From positions 383,033 through 447,032 of the forward strand of contig CAJJDN010000019.1 of the NCBI GenBank assembly GCA_905182985.1: DNA of 64,000 bases. Direction: 5' to 3'. Below the pieces are notes generated by a model. The model saw nothing but the letters and a program-made list of their open reading frames with translations, had not been told where the DNA came from and made no database searches. The translations under genes were made by a program, and so were the position numbers. Shown in pieces: positions 61,584 to 64,000 of this stretch. Source of the stretch: Paramecium sonneborni. Taxonomy: Eukaryota; Ciliophora; Oligohymenophorea; Peniculida; Parameciidae. The number at the start of each line of letters is the position of its first letter. The stretch's first letter is position 1.

Positions 61584-62696
61584 ATGAAAGCTACAATTGC
61601 AATCCTTTTATTGGTGAGCATTGCCTCAGCAACATCAACTCATGATTAAATTATGGCATTACTTTAGACAGGAACAAAAGCAATGGATGCTATTGACACA
61701 GTCTTTGGTTTGTTGAATGATCTTATTCAATCAAATAAGGATGCTCAATTTGCTGCTGATTAAAAGAATGAAACAGATGAATGGGTTGGTGCATAGTAAT
61801 ATTATGATCTAATTCTAGAACTATTGAATAATTCACAAAGATCAAGACCTTAAACTAAAAGCTATTCTAATAATCCATTGAAAATAGAGCTTAATTTGAA
61901 TAAGAACTTTAAGACACAAAGAATTATTTGGCTTGGAATGAATAAAGATAAGATGAGATAGAAAGAAAGATTTAAGTCTTATTGGATGAATAGTGTTTGA
62001 GCAATTAACTTTTTGTTAGATCAATCAAATAAAATAGAGAAGCTCTTGAAGTAGTCAGAGTCCTTAAATAAGATGTTGCAGGTTACATTATCAATGGAGA
62101 TTCATTTGAACTTATCTAGGAAAAAACTTAGACTGTTGCTGAAAAATTAAAAGCCTATAGCAACCTCTTCAATGATCATGAAGTTAAATCTTTCCTTAAT
62201 TTGGCTAACAAATAAGAAGATGGATCTGTATATAATATTAATATATTTTTTAGGTTAGTAGAGGTGCTACATTAGCTGAAAGAGTCTTATCAGTTTTAGA
62301 ATCCCTTGAAGCAAATCTCTAAGCTTCTCTTGAGGCTTTGGAAGTAAACGAAATCAATGCCTCATGGGAATTAGCTGGATGGGTATCATTGAGTGAAGCT
62401 GAAGTTTCCAATCTTAAAGTTGAATATGAAAGAAAATAAGTTTATGCAGACAGACTTGCAACTGTAATCCTATTTAATTTATTATTTAGTAAATTCAAGC
62501 TGCTTTAGCTTAATAAGCTAAGTCAAAGATTATCCTCTAAGAATCCCAAGATGCTCTTGATTAAGCTTAATCTGATTTGGAAAACAAGAGAGCTGACTAT
62601 GCTGAAGCTAAAGCTAAAAGAGATGAAGAAAATGCTATTTTGGAAGAAGTCATCATTATGTTCAAGAAGTAAGTTGCCTCTTGGTCTGGAAGATGA
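61584..62696 (+). CDS. Trichocyst matrix protein
   Basis: 345 residues after removing introns 61796-61818 (23 nt), 62228-62253 (26 nt) and 62464-62489 (26 nt). The exons sum exactly. It starts with a signal peptide (MKATIAILLLVSIASATS). The whole mature part is helical coiled coil rich in Ala, Glu, Gln and Lys (ENRAQFEQELQDTKNYL, SLEANLQASLEALEVNE, LENKRADYAEAKAKR). It ends in VASWSGR. Base composition is clearly less AT-rich than in its neighbours, as in highly expressed ciliate genes. TMPs are cleaved in transit and packed as the crystalline, calcium-expandable content of trichocysts. Confidence 0.95.
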
Positions 62697-63419
62697 TTAA
62701 TATATTGAAAAACTATAAAACAATCAAATTATCATTTTAAAATAAATTAAATATTAATCTGATTTTCTTATTTCTGTAGATTTACTTCTCTTTATAAAAA
62801 TTTCATACCCACTCCTTTATTTATTAAATTCAATATTATTAAATACAATTCTCAATTTTTATATTTCTATGATGATTATTTATTTTTAAAAGATATAGAT
62901 CTATAGGATAACAAGCATTTTATATTTTGAAAAATTTTTAATATTATCATATTGTATATATACATTATTTAATATTTTTTATTATAAACAGTAGAGTAAG
63001 TATTAAAGGATTATCTTATAAAGGATATATAATTAATTGTTGTATCAAAAATGTATAAAAGATTAAAATAGAATATTAACATCTTTATATTATAAAGTTC
63101 TTTTGATTAATAAATAATATTATATAATATTTCTCTTTGGATTAATAAGAGTTAAAAAATTATATATGATTTTAAAAATAAGAAAACCTATTAGTTGTTA
63201 ATTTAAGAGATAAAAATATTCAATAGTTTAAAATTTTACAGCGTTATTCAATTTCATAATTTAATAAAATAAGAATTTCAACTTAAAAAAATCATGCATA
63301 TTCAAAAATGAAAATTATGTTATATAATAGTTTTTTGAGTTATAATTCAATTTTTTGATTATTATCTTGAATGATTTGACATTCTAATTTATTTAGAATT
63401 TAAAGGCGAATACATTAAT
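62697..63419. other. AT-rich intergenic region
   Basis: About 720 bp between the convergent trichocyst and right-edge genes. Many short A/T runs, no coding frame on either strand and no repeat unit that I can define. Confidence 0.5.
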
Positions 63420-63986
63420 TCATTGATTTTCTTAATATTTTTGGAAGTTGTTGGTTCCTTATGATAAAAGAATATAATATACTTTGAGAAAAGAATTTTC
63501 CATAAGTGTTGGATCTTACATAACCTTTTAGAGATTTTCCATAAGGATTTTTTAAGTTGGAACCATTAAGCTTTTTTTAAATTGAGCTGTATTTAACAAT
63601 TTAGCTTTAGATATAAAATTTTCTATTTCTATTAATTGTTTTTTTTCAACTGTAAACCATTTAATATCTCTAACTGACGATGTATTCAATGCAAAATTTT
63701 ATCTCAAATTATAGAAAATTTGCATTTTTTTATTAATTTCGAGCATAATTAAGACCAATTCATAGAATTGCAGTGCTAAAAATACATTATTGAATTTACA
63801 ATCTCTGATCTATAATTATGAATAGGATTCGATCATGTCAGTAATTTCATTTCTTAAAAAACCATATTCCATTAAACAATCTTTATAAATTAAGTAAGCT
63901 ATATCTTTAATGATAAATGAATTCTATGTTTTATGATTAAATGAGAATTGAAGATATGGTATAAACCCTAAATTAAAATTTAGCAT
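63420..63986 (-). CDS. Hypothetical protein, possibly continuing past the right edge
   Basis: The frame runs from ATG 63986-63984 to TGA 63422-63420 (188 residues) without introns. It is also open upstream to the window edge, so an earlier start is possible. The protein is helical, with ALQFYELVLIMLEINKKMQ and WFTVEKKQLIEIENFISKA. There is no signal peptide and no motif that I can name. Confidence 0.55.
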
Positions 63987-64000
63987 ATTGATTATTTTAA

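Noticed and set aside
1..64000. CRISPR arrays, insertion sequences or bacterial operon signals
   Set aside because: No direct repeats with spacers, no transposase frame and no ribosome-binding pattern; the genes are eukaryotic with introns.

Overview
The window reads as macronuclear DNA of a ciliate, most likely Paramecium. It is very AT-rich. In every long gene TAA and TAG fall inside conserved domains where glutamine is expected, and only TGA ends reading frames. The coding frames are broken by very small introns, mostly 21-34 nt, starting GTA (less often GTT) and ending TAG, sometimes CAG or AAG. Removing them restores known protein families. Genes lie on both strands, often 10-300 bp apart. 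I built the gene models by hand from the six frames. Where spliced exons sum to a whole number of codons I say so; a few models remain incomplete.

Layout, left to right. 1-6.7 kb: the 3' part of a cysteine-rich membrane surface protein, then two head-to-head divergent kinase paralogs that carry DFD in place of DFG. 6.8-10.9 kb: a P4-ATPase (lipid flippase) and a small secreted acidic protein. 11.6-16.2 kb: three tandem genes, each a PH-like domain plus a protein kinase. 16.9-20.1 kb: an ER cyclophilin ending in TDEL, an RBR-type RING protein with two membrane segments, an unresolved gene and an 82-residue protein. 20.3-26.2 kb: a calpain and two more PH-like kinases on the minus strand. 26.7-34.7 kb: an EF-hand protein, two small unknown proteins, a MAST/IREH-like AGC kinase and an unknown protein.

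34.8-39.7 kb: an unknown protein, two tandem tubby-domain proteins and a RanBP2-type zinc-finger protein. 40.3-45.7 kb: an uncertain gene, a DUF1295 (steroid-reductase-like) membrane protein, a CHAP-domain amidase, a cytosolic carboxypeptidase and a C2H2 protein with a metal-site-like tail. 45.9-50.7 kb: a four-domain voltage-gated cation channel. 50.7-56.5 kb: a TPR/J-domain cochaperone, a ciliary ASH-domain protein and a membrane J-protein. 56.7-64 kb: a RING-H2 protein with an EGF-like ectodomain, a membrane-protein frame holding two in-frame TGA codons, a trichocyst matrix protein and a partial gene at the right edge.

The content fits a motile ciliate: ciliary and tubulin-modifying proteins, ion channel and calcium-binding proteins, trichocyst content and many kinases. 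I saw no operons, CRISPR arrays, insertion sequences or convincing RNA genes.
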